Positions 37,171-45,885 of a stretch of 64,000 nucleotides of DNA are shown here, one piece after another. The notes under the pieces are model-generated. The model was not told the origin of the DNA, searched no databases, and was given only the letters and a program-made list of their open reading frames with translations. This stretch comes from a virus: IMG/VR virus record IMGVR_UViG_3300005826_000294, positions 237,684 to 301,683 of that record. One strand, written 5' to 3'. Every line of letters starts with the position of its first letter. The stretch's first letter is position 1. Both the position numbers and the translations under genes were made by a program.

Positions 37171-40100
37171 TTATGATACTACTGTTCTATCTGTTGTCCT
37201 ACGCCAATCTGTTCCATCAGAAAAAGCTGTTACTGATCCTCCAGTTTCATCTGGAACATAAATAATTTGTCCCGCTGGAGATGCAGAAGGAAGTTGTAAG
37301 ACATTATATTCTGGTAATAAAGTATATAAACTCCCTCTACTAGTAAGTTGTGTTATATTACCATAATTATCCATTATATGAAGTTCCGCATATCCATCTA
37401 TCTGTTCTGCATATGCTATACTGGAATTAAAAATTGAATTTACACCAGATGTATTACCAAAAGTAATGTAACCATCTAATTCTACAGCATTATCTCCATT
37501 AGCATTAATAAAAATCGGCCCAGAATCTGCTAAAATAGTCCTTCCATCTCCAGAACCTTCAGCGTCATAAACTTGATCTAAAGAAGTACTATGAGGATTA
37601 TTTGTATTACTTGTATGTATGTTTAAATTAGAATTAATGCTTGTTAATTCACCATCCTGATAAGCGTCATCATTTGTAATACTTTGAAACTGATTCGGAA
37701 GATTATAACCATCTACAGTCCCAACATTTATAATATTATTATTTCCAATATCAAGATTTCCAGACATAGAATTAGAACCATCAAGAGCCATGTATGAATC
37801 AAGTAACACTCCATCTATTAAAGTAGCATCTATTATTATAGAATTAAGTTCAGAGAGTGTTCCGTTTCCTAAATTTCCAACATCAGTGCTATGTGGATTG
37901 CTAATATTATTCTCATGACTTGTTAAATTCATAGCCGTAGCATAATTATCTAGTAAAGAAATATCAAATAAAGTAGCATCAGAAATTTTTGTATTAAAGT
38001 TTTCTAATGTATCTGCTGTATGTTCTTCTCCTCCAACTAAATGTGCGTTTATCTCATCAGAATTAAGTGTCCCATCTTTTGTTATTTGAACAGAATTTCC
38101 AGAGGCATCTTTATAAAACAATTCTGTATCACCAGAATCATCCATAACATAAATAAGACCTTTATCTAATAAAGATGTTGGATCAGATATTTCTTGTAAA
38201 CCAATATATCCATCTAGTCGTAATGCTTCATTTCCAGAAGCACTCAACAAAATAGCTCCAGAATCTACTATAATTTCTCTTCCAGCACCAGAACCGTTTT
38301 CATCATAAGATTGATCTAATGTATTATGGATCACAATTTCATCAGCATTAAGAGTTCCATCTTTTGTTATTTGAATAATATTATTATAATTATCCATATA
38401 GAATAATTCAATATCTCCACCGTCAGATTTTACATAAACAAACCCCTTATCAGTAGCAACCATAGGATGATCTAATACTCCGTCAAAACCAACATATCCA
38501 TCAATACTTAATGCTTCATATGAATCATAAGCATCTGTTGCTAAAATAGTTACTGGTAAATTATCTTCTACACTAATAATTCTTCCTGCTCCTAAACCAC
38601 CTTGATTATATGCTTGACCAAGTTTGTTTCCAGCACCAGAAGCATTAACTACTCCATCTTCTGTAATTTTAACAATTCTTCCTAAATTATCTATGTAATA
38701 TAATTCCGTATCACCAGCATCATCTTTTGTATATAAAGAACCTATATTTGATAAAGAACCTGGATCAGTTATTTCTTTTAATGCTAAATACCCATCATTT
38801 AAACGAATAAATCCAGATTCAGCATATAAAGAAATATCCCAATTAGAACCTATTAGTTTTGTTCCTATCTGTCTACCAGAAGAAACACCACTTTCACTAC
38901 CACGAAATGCTACAATATCAGATCCAGATAAAGCAGATGTTCCATTAATAATTCCTGATACCGCCGAAACTTCATAACCACTTGCTGTCGCTCCAGAAAC
39001 AATATTTCCCTGTATAGCTTTCCCATTATTAAATCCATCAGCATCGAATTCTACTAAAACTCCTTCAACACCAGCAACACCACCCTTCGCATCAACATAA
39101 ATAGCATTAGAAGAATACCCAGCATATCCAGTAGCAGAAATCTCTAATCCATGATTATCTGCTCCAACATTAATTAAAACAGATCCAGCATCAGCAACAA
39201 TAGTTCTTCCGACACCACTCCCACCCTCATCATATGCTTCATTTAATGTATTAGCTGATAAAGAAACATCAATGCTTCCATCTTTTGTAATCTGAACAGC
39301 GTTTCCAGAATTATCCATATAAAATAATTCCGTATCACCAGCATCATCTTTTACATAAATAAAACCTTTATTTAATTCCGCAGTTGGATTTGTTATTTCA
39401 TTTAAACTTATATAACCATCTAATTCAATAGCATTATCTCCACCAGCATCAATAAATACTGCCCCAGAATCTGCTAAAATACTTCTTCCAGATCCAGAAC
39501 CTCCTTCATCATATGCTTGATCCAATGTATTACTACTTAAAGAAATAGATGTTGGAGTCCAAACTCCACCCGTAAATACCAAAACATCATTTGGACTTGG
39601 ACCATTATTAGATACATTTTGTCCTTGAATTTTAACAACATATGGACTTGGATATGTACCAGCCAAATCTCCAGTCGCCGATCCAGAAGGAGATCTAGAA
39701 GCACTGGAACTATCTAATGTAGCATCAGATATTTTATTGTTAAGATCAGAAAGAGTTGTAGTACTATGTTTAGAACCACTTAAACTGTGTGTTAAAGGTG
39801 TCCTAGAATTACTACTATTATCTAAAGTAGCATCGGAAATTTTAGAATTAAGTTGTGCTAATGTAGAGGGTGTATGTGTTGAACCACCAATAGTATGTGT
39901 GCTTCCAGCAAATGTATCTAAAGCAACCATAGCATTATATATTGCTTCAGCCCATCCTTGTAAAGGGTCAAACTCACTTTGTTCCTGAGAAGCTGGAATT
40001 CTAATACCTAAAGATGTAAGAACAGCTCCAATAACAGTATCTGTATCACTATCAGAACTTCCAATAACAGTTAATCTAATTAAATATGATCCAACAACAT

Positions 40101-40293
40101 CTGGAACAAAAGATGCTGTAGATGAAGATGGTGTTAAAATAGTTGCTGTAGATACAGGTGGCTTAGATATAAATTGCCAAGACCAAGATGTGACTCCAGT
40201 ATTATTAGAATTTGATAAAGCAACGGAAACACCAGTATTTAAACTATCGTTACTTCCCTGAACACCATTTATTTTTATAGAAGCAGTTACCAT
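37171..40293 (-). CDS. Long repetitive tail-fibre-like protein
   Basis: 1040 residues from the ATG at 40293 (GGAGG six bases ahead; an ATG at 40308 is upstream of that site). The N-terminus carries a PKD/Ig-like domain (SVALSNSNN, SWSWQFIS, VGSYLIRLTV). Two repeat types then alternate: about five copies of L.(Q/E)AYDEGGSG.GR.I..D.G, and about five of KGFIYVKDDAGDTELFYMDN. Four NxKISDATL segments add to these. The C-terminus PAGQIIYVPDETGG with WRRTTDR is a common fibre ending. It probably contacts the host surface. Confidence 0.82.
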   Translation of the reverse strand: MVTASIKINGVQGSNDSLNTGVSVALSNSNNTGVTSWSWQFISKPPVSTATILTPSSSTASFVPDVVGSYLIRLTVIGSSDSDTDTVIGAVLTSLGIRIPASQEQSEFDPLQGWAEAIYNAMVALDTFAGSTHTIGGSTHTPSTLAQLNSKISDATLDNSSNSRTPLTHSLSGSKHSTTTLSDLNNKISDATLDSSSASRSPSGSATGDLAGTYPSPYVVKIQGQNVSNNGPSPNDVLVFTGGVWTPTSISLSSNTLDQAYDEGGSGSGRSILADSGAVFIDAGGDNAIELDGYISLNEITNPTAELNKGFIYVKDDAGDTELFYMDNSGNAVQITKDGSIDVSLSANTLNEAYDEGGSGVGRTIVADAGSVLINVGADNHGLEISATGYAGYSSNAIYVDAKGGVAGVEGVLVEFDADGFNNGKAIQGNIVSGATASGYEVSAVSGIINGTSALSGSDIVAFRGSESGVSSGRQIGTKLIGSNWDISLYAESGFIRLNDGYLALKEITDPGSLSNIGSLYTKDDAGDTELYYIDNLGRIVKITEDGVVNASGAGNKLGQAYNQGGLGAGRIISVEDNLPVTILATDAYDSYEALSIDGYVGFDGVLDHPMVATDKGFVYVKSDGGDIELFYMDNYNNIIQITKDGTLNADEIVIHNTLDQSYDENGSGAGREIIVDSGAILLSASGNEALRLDGYIGLQEISDPTSLLDKGLIYVMDDSGDTELFYKDASGNSVQITKDGTLNSDEINAHLVGGEEHTADTLENFNTKISDATLFDISLLDNYATAMNLTSHENNISNPHSTDVGNLGNGTLSELNSIIIDATLIDGVLLDSYMALDGSNSMSGNLDIGNNNIINVGTVDGYNLPNQFQSITNDDAYQDGELTSINSNLNIHTSNTNNPHSTSLDQVYDAEGSGDGRTILADSGPIFINANGDNAVELDGYITFGNTSGVNSIFNSSIAYAEQIDGYAELHIMDNYGNITQLTSRGSLYTLLPEYNVLQLPSASPAGQIIYVPDETGGSVTAFSDGTDWRRTTDRTVVS

Positions 40294-40368
40294 TAAATTC
40301 CTCCACATAATATACTAATACATTAAATTACTAATATATTAATAGATATTAGAGAAGGAAGTTTTTGT
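40294..40368 (-). promoter_or_regulatory. AT-rich promoter candidate ahead of the tail fibre
   Basis: The 75-base gap between gyrB and the fibre gene is almost all A and T. On the minus strand it reads ATTAGTATATTATG (complement beginning near 40306) about 18 bases before the start codon, plus a second ATTAGTAA word. The same ATTAGTATA word precedes the genes starting at 16367 and 50930. GGAGG sits between it and the ATG. Confidence 0.35.
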
Positions 40369-42276
40369 CTAAATATCTAAATTCTTTACATTGATAGCAT
40401 TTTCTACAATAAAGTCTTTTCTTGGTTCTACTTGATTTCCCATAAGAATACTAAATATTTTATCTGCTTCAACATAATTCTCAATAGTTACTTTCAAAAG
40501 TGTTCTTCTTTCTGGATCTAAAGTGGTGTTCCATAACTGTTCTGGACTCATTTCTCCAAGTCCTTTAAATCTTTGAAGTTTAAATGAACCCGTTTTTAAA
40601 TTATTATCTTCAACAAAGGTTTTAAGTTCTCTCTCATTTTTAATATAAAAATGATTTCTTCTATAAGTTATTCTATATAAAGGTGGCTGAGCTATATATA
40701 TATTATCATTAATAATTAATTGGGGCATTTGTCTAAAAATAAATGTTAATAATAAAGTTCGTATATGACTTCCATCAACATCTGAATCACATAGAATTAT
40801 AATTTTTCCATATCTTAATTTATTTAAATTAAACCCTTTCCCAATTCCAACACCAGATGCTGTTATAAGATTATTTAATTCTTCATTTGCCATCATCTTT
40901 TGGAATTCACATTTTTCAACATTTAGAACTTTTCCTCTAAGAGGTAGAACTGCTTGATATCGTCTATCACGACCTTGTTTTGTTGAACCTCCGGCACTAT
41001 TTCCTTCTACCACAAATAATTCACATTCATCAGGATCACGAGAACTACAATCTGCTAATTTGCCAGGCAAAATACTTCCACCATCCTTAAATACAGATTT
41101 TCTTGTTGCCTCTCTTGCTTTTTTGGCCGCTTCTCTTGCTTTATGAGCATTAATACATTGGGTTACAATTTTTTTAGCAGTTGGAGGATTTTGTTCTAAA
41201 TACCTCATAACATTATGAGAAACAATTGACTCAACAGCATTTCTTGCATCTTCCGAAACGAGTTTTTCTTTTGTTTGAGAACTAAATTTTGGATCTGGAT
41301 GTCTTATACTTACAACAGATATTAAACCTTCACGAATATCATCTCCAGAAAGAGAAACTTTTAATGTCTTTGGAAGATCAGAAGAACTAATATAATTATT
41401 TATTGTCCTTGTTAAAGCTGATTTAAAACCAAAAGAATGAGACCCTCCATCTGGATTAGGGATGTTATTTGTAAAATATCTAGCAATTTCTATCTCTGAA
41501 CCTCCTTCCAACCATTGAAGTCCAACATCAATAGTTATATCATTACTAATATCAGTAAAAACAATCGGTTTATCTAATAAAGAAGAAGGAGCAAGATGCT
41601 CAATAAATCCTGAAATATCGTTATCTCCGCCAAATATTTTTTTGGTTTTACTTAATTCATTAATAAATTCAATTTCTAACCCTCTACAAAGATATGATAA
41701 TTCTCTTAATTTTCGTTCTATAATATTTGAATCAAAATCTATAACATTGGTAAAAATTGTTGTATCTGGTACAAAACGGATAAATGTTCCTGTTTCTTTT
41801 GATTTTATTGACTTTTCTGAGAATTCTTCTATCTTTTTCCCTTTTTCAAAAGCCATCGTATATTCTTTACCATCTTTTTTAACTATTACTCTAAGACGAC
41901 TTGAAAGAGCAACCGAGACACTAATGCCAACTCCGTGTAATCCTCCACTTATCTTATAATTATTATTATTTTTAAATTTCCCTCCTGCGTGTAGTGTAGT
42001 CATAACTACTTCTAAAGCACTCATTTTCTTTTCAGGCATATAATATGTTGGAATACCTCTTCCATTATCTAAAACTGATATTGAACCATCTTTATATAAT
42101 GTAATAGATATTTTATTACAATGACCAGCAAGATATTCATCTACAGAATTATCTAAAATTTCAAAAAACAAGTGGTGTAATCCCGTTCCATCCTGAGTAT
42201 TTCCTATATACATTCCACTTACTTCTCTAACTGCTTCAAGATTTTCCAATGCTTGAATTTTATATTCATTCTTCAT
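40369..42276 (-). CDS. gyrB: DNA gyrase subunit B-like type IIA topoisomerase
   Basis: 635 residues from the ATG at 42276 (GGAGA upstream; an in-frame TTG at 42291 is not needed). The GHKL ATPase has EILDNSVDE, DNGRGIP and GGLHGVG. The TOPRIM domain has VVEGNSAGGS and CDSDVDGSHIRTL, and PLRGKVLNVE is present. Length and motifs are those of bacterial GyrB/ParE. No gyrA/parC is in the window; it may pair with a subunit elsewhere or with the host. A yacG homologue, an inhibitor of gyrase, lies 1.1 kb upstream. Confidence 0.95.
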   Translation of the reverse strand: MKNEYKIQALENLEAVREVSGMYIGNTQDGTGLHHLFFEILDNSVDEYLAGHCNKISITLYKDGSISVLDNGRGIPTYYMPEKKMSALEVVMTTLHAGGKFKNNNNYKISGGLHGVGISVSVALSSRLRVIVKKDGKEYTMAFEKGKKIEEFSEKSIKSKETGTFIRFVPDTTIFTNVIDFDSNIIERKLRELSYLCRGLEIEFINELSKTKKIFGGDNDISGFIEHLAPSSLLDKPIVFTDISNDITIDVGLQWLEGGSEIEIARYFTNNIPNPDGGSHSFGFKSALTRTINNYISSSDLPKTLKVSLSGDDIREGLISVVSIRHPDPKFSSQTKEKLVSEDARNAVESIVSHNVMRYLEQNPPTAKKIVTQCINAHKAREAAKKAREATRKSVFKDGGSILPGKLADCSSRDPDECELFVVEGNSAGGSTKQGRDRRYQAVLPLRGKVLNVEKCEFQKMMANEELNNLITASGVGIGKGFNLNKLRYGKIIILCDSDVDGSHIRTLLLTFIFRQMPQLIINDNIYIAQPPLYRITYRRNHFYIKNERELKTFVEDNNLKTGSFKLQRFKGLGEMSPEQLWNTTLDPERRTLLKVTIENYVEADKIFSILMGNQVEPRKDFIVENAINVKNLDI

Positions 42277-42991
42277 TAAATTTTTCTCCAACTTTCATAT
42301 CGTGATCTGTTTCCCATTTATATATTAAACTATATCCTTCATTAATTAAAATCTTTGCTCTTTCTATTGTTTTATTATATAATTCACCAAATTTTATTTT
42401 AAGCCTTTTATTTAATTCATTTGATTTATAAAGTTTAGGGTTCCCATGCCAGAAATCTCCATAGTATTCATATATTGTATTTGTTCTTTTATTAAAACCA
42501 TCAACCAAAAATTTATTTTCTTTAATATATATTATCTTTTCTTGTTCTATATTGTTAATATTACTTAACCATTCATCTGCTTGTTTAGATTTATTAGAGT
42601 AGGCACATCTTGGACATCCATTTTTTCTCATATGGCAATTCGGGATTTGATAAAACTCACCATGATCTGGACAAATTATTATTACTTTCCTATGAGCATT
42701 AATATAATTTACTTTTGAATAATCATATTTATTATTATGGGTTTTATTTGATCTCTTTAAAAATTCTTCTTTTGATAGTTGAAACTTTTTTCTTAACTTG
42801 TATTTCATACATTTTCTACAATCTTGCCCAATTAAATGTTTTGATGGTTTTTGTTGAAACTCTCCATGTCTTGGACAAATTATTGTAATTTTTGTATTTA
42901 AATTCACATATTCTATTTTCTCATAATTATATTTATTTCCATGAACTTCTTTTGCTCTTCTTAAAAACCATTCTTTTTTATATGCCTTCAT
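42266..42991 (-). CDS. Homing-endonuclease-like protein with two zinc-type repeats
   Basis: 241 residues. Two ~60-residue repeats of the HGNKYNYEK...IICPRHGEF.Q.P..HL family are followed by a Vsr/PD-(D/E)XK-like domain with IYEYYGDFWHGNP. It is the smallest of three relatives in the window (others at 7713-8996 and 31849-33309). It sits between mazG and gyrB, with ATGA overlap upstream and an 11-base overlap with gyrB, so the insertion preserved both neighbours. Confidence 0.78.
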   Translation of the reverse strand: MKAYKKEWFLRRAKEVHGNKYNYEKIEYVNLNTKITIICPRHGEFQQKPSKHLIGQDCRKCMKYKLRKKFQLSKEEFLKRSNKTHNNKYDYSKVNYINAHRKVIIICPDHGEFYQIPNCHMRKNGCPRCAYSNKSKQADEWLSNINNIEQEKIIYIKENKFLVDGFNKRTNTIYEYYGDFWHGNPKLYKSNELNKRLKIKFGELYNKTIERAKILINEGYSLIYKWETDHDMKVGEKFNEE

Positions 42992-43380
42992 TCTTTATTT
43001 TCATATTTTGCCCATAATTCTTCTTGCTTTTTTAGTTTATTTTTTACTCTTTTTAGCATTTCATAAATATTTAATTCTTCAATATTTCCCAAAGCAAGTG
43101 TGATTACAAGAACATCAATTATTTCTTCCTGAAGTTTTTCTTTTGATGTTGCTATATCCTTAAATTTATTCATTTTATTTGGAGAACCATGATTGTATTC
43201 AATTGCTTCTGAATATTCTCCAACTTCTTCTACCAACTTTCTAAATAATCTTTCTCTATCATCATATCCATTTACTTTAAAATTAGATATAAGTTTTTCA
43301 ATATCTTTTATTAACATATCATTAGGCATAGATAATAAAGATCTAAATATACTTTGTAAATCTATATGAATATCAGACAT
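42988..43380 (-). CDS. MazG-like nucleotide pyrophosphohydrolase
   Basis: 130 residues from the ATG at 43380 (GGAGG upstream). The all-alpha MazG core is seen in KLVEEVGEYSEAIEY and LQEEIIDVLVITLALG, which supply the metal-binding Glu/Asp residues. MazG enzymes hydrolyse NTPs or dNTPs to monophosphates. Phage members may trim the dNTP pool or lower ppGpp. It is coupled by TAATG to the yacG gene. The MazG call is fairly firm; substrate is unknown. Confidence 0.75.
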   Translation of the reverse strand: MSDIHIDLQSIFRSLLSMPNDMLIKDIEKLISNFKVNGYDDRERLFRKLVEEVGEYSEAIEYNHGSPNKMNKFKDIATSKEKLQEEIIDVLVITLALGNIEELNIYEMLKRVKNKLKKQEELWAKYENKE

Positions 43381-43574
43381 TAATTCCTCCAAAATGGATC
43401 TGGTTTTTCTGTATTTTCATCTACATTTGGAACTGGTTCTGATATAACATATTCTTCAGAAAACCATCCCCATAAATCTATCATTTGACATCTCTCTGAA
43501 CAAAATGGATAATATCTATTATTTTCTAATATATCTCTTTCTGATTCGCATATTATACATTTTCCAAATTTCAT
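43380..43574 (-). CDS. yacG: YacG-like gyrase inhibitor (zinc protein)
   Basis: 64 residues, the usual YacG length. Zinc ligands C6, C9, C25 and C29 follow the family spacing C-x2-C-x15-C-x3-C, and FCSERCQMIDLWGWFSEEY is the diagnostic core. In bacteria YacG binds GyrB and blocks DNA binding by gyrase. A phage gyrB lies 1.1 kb downstream, so this product may silence host gyrase or regulate the phage enzyme. It is coupled to both neighbours by TAATG. Confidence 0.85.
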   Translation of the reverse strand: MKFGKCIICESERDILENNRYYPFCSERCQMIDLWGWFSEEYVISEPVPNVDENTEKPDPFWRN

Positions 43575-44053
43575 TAACTACAATCCTCCACTATTATAAT
43601 AGATCCATCTTTAACTCCTTGATCTAATATAGTATTTGTATAAACGTCATTATTACTTATACTTATTTTACATATATTTCCTTCTATTTTAGAAATTTGT
43701 TCTTGCTTTTTTTGAAAATTATCAATTTCTTCTTTTAAATATTGAATAAGTTTTCCAGCTGTAATGTTATATCCAAATCCTCTATATTTAGGTGGAACTT
43801 CATTTAAATTAAAGATTTCTAATGATTTTATATTTTTCATAGTAACATCAATATCATGTTGAATATTATCTAATATCTGCTTTTTAGAATCACTTTCTAT
43901 TCTTGTCTCATTATCATAAAATCCATTATTTTTAATATGATCTATTATATTTAGAGATTTTCTACCACATGTTGGGCATGGATCTATATTTTCAATCTTG
44001 ATTGTAAAACTTGAAGAACTACTATTACTTACAAATCCATTTCTAATCTTCAT
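43574..44053 (-). CDS. SNSSSSSF-leader protein, copy 3
   Basis: 159 residues starting MKIRNGFVSNSSSSSF. Following this leader is a Cys pair (CPTC), then helices and strands unlike the other two leader-bearing proteins. AGGTGA precedes the ATG. Proteins beginning with this leader are common in phage genomes, and I know of no established function. The leader is followed directly by hydrophobic residues (TIKIENI). No signal-peptide character is present. Confidence 0.65.
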   Translation of the reverse strand: MKIRNGFVSNSSSSSFTIKIENIDPCPTCGRKSLNIIDHIKNNGFYDNETRIESDSKKQILDNIQHDIDVTMKNIKSLEIFNLNEVPPKYRGFGYNITAGKLIQYLKEEIDNFQKKQEQISKIEGNICKISISNNDVYTNTILDQGVKDGSIIIVEDCS

Positions 44054-44061
44054 GTTATCAC

Positions 44062-44382
44062 CTACATATCTATAGAATATGAAAAAACTTCTTCTTTGTT
44101 TTTATTAACCATAACTTTATATTTATCCCATATTGAATAAATTTTGTCTTCTTCAATATCAATATTTAATTCACATAAAGTATAAAAATCTTCACTTGAA
44201 ACACATTCTCCAACAATTAAATCAAATCCACAAAATTTACTTTTTTGGTTCATAATAGCATTTACTACAGACTTTTCTATTTCATTAAGTTGGTCCATTA
44301 CTTTTTGATGATTTTGAATAGTAGTTGCTATAATAAAACTTGAAGAACTACTGTTGCTTACAAATCCATTTCTAATCTTCAT
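44062..44382 (-). CDS. SNSSSSSF-leader protein, copy 2
   Basis: 106 residues from the ATG at 44382; an ATG at 44400 lies inside the upstream gene, and GGGAGGAG sits between them. It starts with the same 16-residue leader as its two neighbours, then IIATTIQNHQKVM and an unrelated alpha/beta body. It overlaps the upstream stop (ATGA). Function unknown. Confidence 0.65.
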   Translation of the reverse strand: MKIRNGFVSNSSSSSFIIATTIQNHQKVMDQLNEIEKSVVNAIMNQKSKFCGFDLIVGECVSSEDFYTLCELNIDIEEDKIYSIWDKYKVMVNKNKEEVFSYSIDM

Positions 44383-44843
44383 TTCTTTTTCTCCTCCCAT
44401 CCTTTTAGATTTTTAAATTTCTCTCTAATTTCCTGATGAATTTTATCACGATTTTGAGAAAACTTTTCTAACAAAAAATCTGCTTCTAAATTTTTAGAAA
44501 TATAAGTTAAATTACAAATAGGGCAAACTTCTTCATGTAATCTAAAACCATTATATTTCTTAATCCACCTTATTTTATCTTCAGTTTCAAGAAAATCATT
44601 AACTTGACTATCTATAAGATTTAATTTTTCAATTACTTTATTAATATCAGAAGATAATTCATTTATAGATTTATCTATCCATTTTTCACAATCCTGACAA
44701 ATCTCATGATCACGACAACAATAATATACATCTATCTCATATTGATTATCATATCCTTCATATACCTCATATACCTCATTACAAACATTACAAACAAAAC
44801 TTGAAGAACTACTATTGCTTACAAATCCATTTCTAATCTTCAT
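44379..44843 (-). CDS. SNSSSSSF-leader protein, copy 1, Cys-rich
   Basis: 154 residues. The leader is followed by a Cys-rich body (CNVC, YYCCRDHEICQDC, and later CPIC), which probably binds zinc. Helices lie between the Cys clusters. Only the leader is shared with the two downstream neighbours. It overlaps the rnhB stop by four bases and uses GGAG within the end of rnhB as ribosome binding site. Confidence 0.65.
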   Translation of the reverse strand: MKIRNGFVSNSSSSSFVCNVCNEVYEVYEGYDNQYEIDVYYCCRDHEICQDCEKWIDKSINELSSDINKVIEKLNLIDSQVNDFLETEDKIRWIKKYNGFRLHEEVCPICNLTYISKNLEADFLLEKFSQNRDKIHQEIREKFKNLKGWEEKKK

Positions 44844-45571
44844 TCAATCTCCATATTAGGTAATATTGGTTTCCAAATCTTTTTTGACTCTTTCCATATA
44901 ATATAATCGGATTTCTTTTTCCCATTTACTACATTATCTTTAAAAAAATCATCTATTCCAATTTTATCTTTAATTGCTTGATATTCTTTATATCTTTCCA
45001 TACAATATTTAAAATACATAAATTGTGTACGATGAATATCGCATGGTCCATGTAAAACTATTCCCAATCTATGAGTTGGAGAATAATAACCCGCATTGTT
45101 TTCAAATCCATAATAACTATATATATCTGTTTTTGATAATTCCTCCATCATATTATCTCTATGAACTTTGGCAATAATAGAGGCTGCCCCAGTTTGCCAA
45201 AACTTTGCGTCTGCCTTTATAACAGCTTCTTGTTCTATATCTAAATCTGGAATTATGAATTTTCCATCAACAATTACCTTTTTTATTTTTATACCTCTAT
45301 TTATAAAATCTAAAACCGCTTCCTTCATCGCTAAAAAACGAGCATAAAAAACATTATAATCTAATATGTTTTTTACAGATCCAGACTTTATAGAATGAGG
45401 AAGTTTCATCAACTCAACCGATAATTTCTCTCTCGTTTTTTTAGTAAGTTTTTTACTATCTCGAATTCCAGATATAGGTGGTTTCTCATTTTCATCTACA
45501 GCAACAGCTCCAACTATCAAATCTCCTGCTATACTTGACATTCCAACTTCATCTACATAAACATTAACCAT
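44840..45571 (-). CDS. rnhB: Ribonuclease HII
   Basis: 243 residues. RNase HII cuts RNA in RNA-DNA hybrids. D7 and E8 (VDEVG) plus DSKKLT, VDGKF and KADAKFWQTGAASIIAKV supply the catalytic carboxylates and the family signature. GYYSPTHR is the usual C-terminal motif. It probably removes primers or misincorporated ribonucleotides. It is the first gene after a short promoter-like gap at 45572-45642. Confidence 0.92.
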   Translation of the reverse strand: MVNVYVDEVGMSSIAGDLIVGAVAVDENEKPPISGIRDSKKLTKKTREKLSVELMKLPHSIKSGSVKNILDYNVFYARFLAMKEAVLDFINRGIKIKKVIVDGKFIIPDLDIEQEAVIKADAKFWQTGAASIIAKVHRDNMMEELSKTDIYSYYGFENNAGYYSPTHRLGIVLHGPCDIHRTQFMYFKYCMERYKEYQAIKDKIGIDDFFKDNVVNGKKKSDYIIWKESKKIWKPILPNMEIE

Positions 45572-45642
45572 TTGTCTATCCTATTACACAAATCTATCCT
45601 ATACTATAATATATAGTTTTTTTAACCAATTTATTGTTTGAA

Positions 45643-45855
45643 TTAAACTCCGTAGGCAGGTGCTGATCTTCCTAAATTACTATATGGATCTCTTGGATCA
45701 CGTGTTCCAGAAAATAAATAATTAAAATCCAATTTTCCTTGCTCTAAAAGTTCCAAAAACTCTTCAAAATCTTTATCTATAATATCGGCCAATTGATGGT
45801 TCCCCTCTTCATCCAACTGATCTGCCAATTTAACAAGAAATTCTCTATAATTCAA
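45643..45855 (-). CDS. Small protein with a helical-hairpin motif
   Basis: 70 residues. It begins with a TTG codon, supported by AGGTGA seven bases ahead and by lack of another start. The N-terminal 35 residues form FLVKLADQLDEEGNHQLADIID, the same hairpin pattern seen twice in the virion-like protein at 2290-3165. A polar tail ends GRSAPAYGV. It may be a small virion-associated protein. Confidence 0.6.
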   Translation of the reverse strand: MNYREFLVKLADQLDEEGNHQLADIIDKDFEEFLELLEQGKLDFNYLFSGTRDPRDPYSNLGRSAPAYGV

Positions 45856-45885
45856 TTTATCACCTCGCTAGAATATAAAGAAATA

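Larger units (their letters stand above)
44006..44843 (-). repeat. Three near-identical 48-base start-of-gene repeats
   Basis: The first 48 bases of three consecutive genes, at 44006-44053, 44335-44382 and 44796-44843, encode the same 16 residues and differ at only a few bases. The sequences after them are unrelated. The repeat is in the same orientation each time and always begins at the start codon. Confidence 0.9.

Noticed and set aside
37171-40293. Repeated DNA segments that might be a CRISPR array
   Set aside because: The repeats are long, diverged, in frame and translated as part of a tail-fibre-like protein. No short identical repeats with unique spacers exist.
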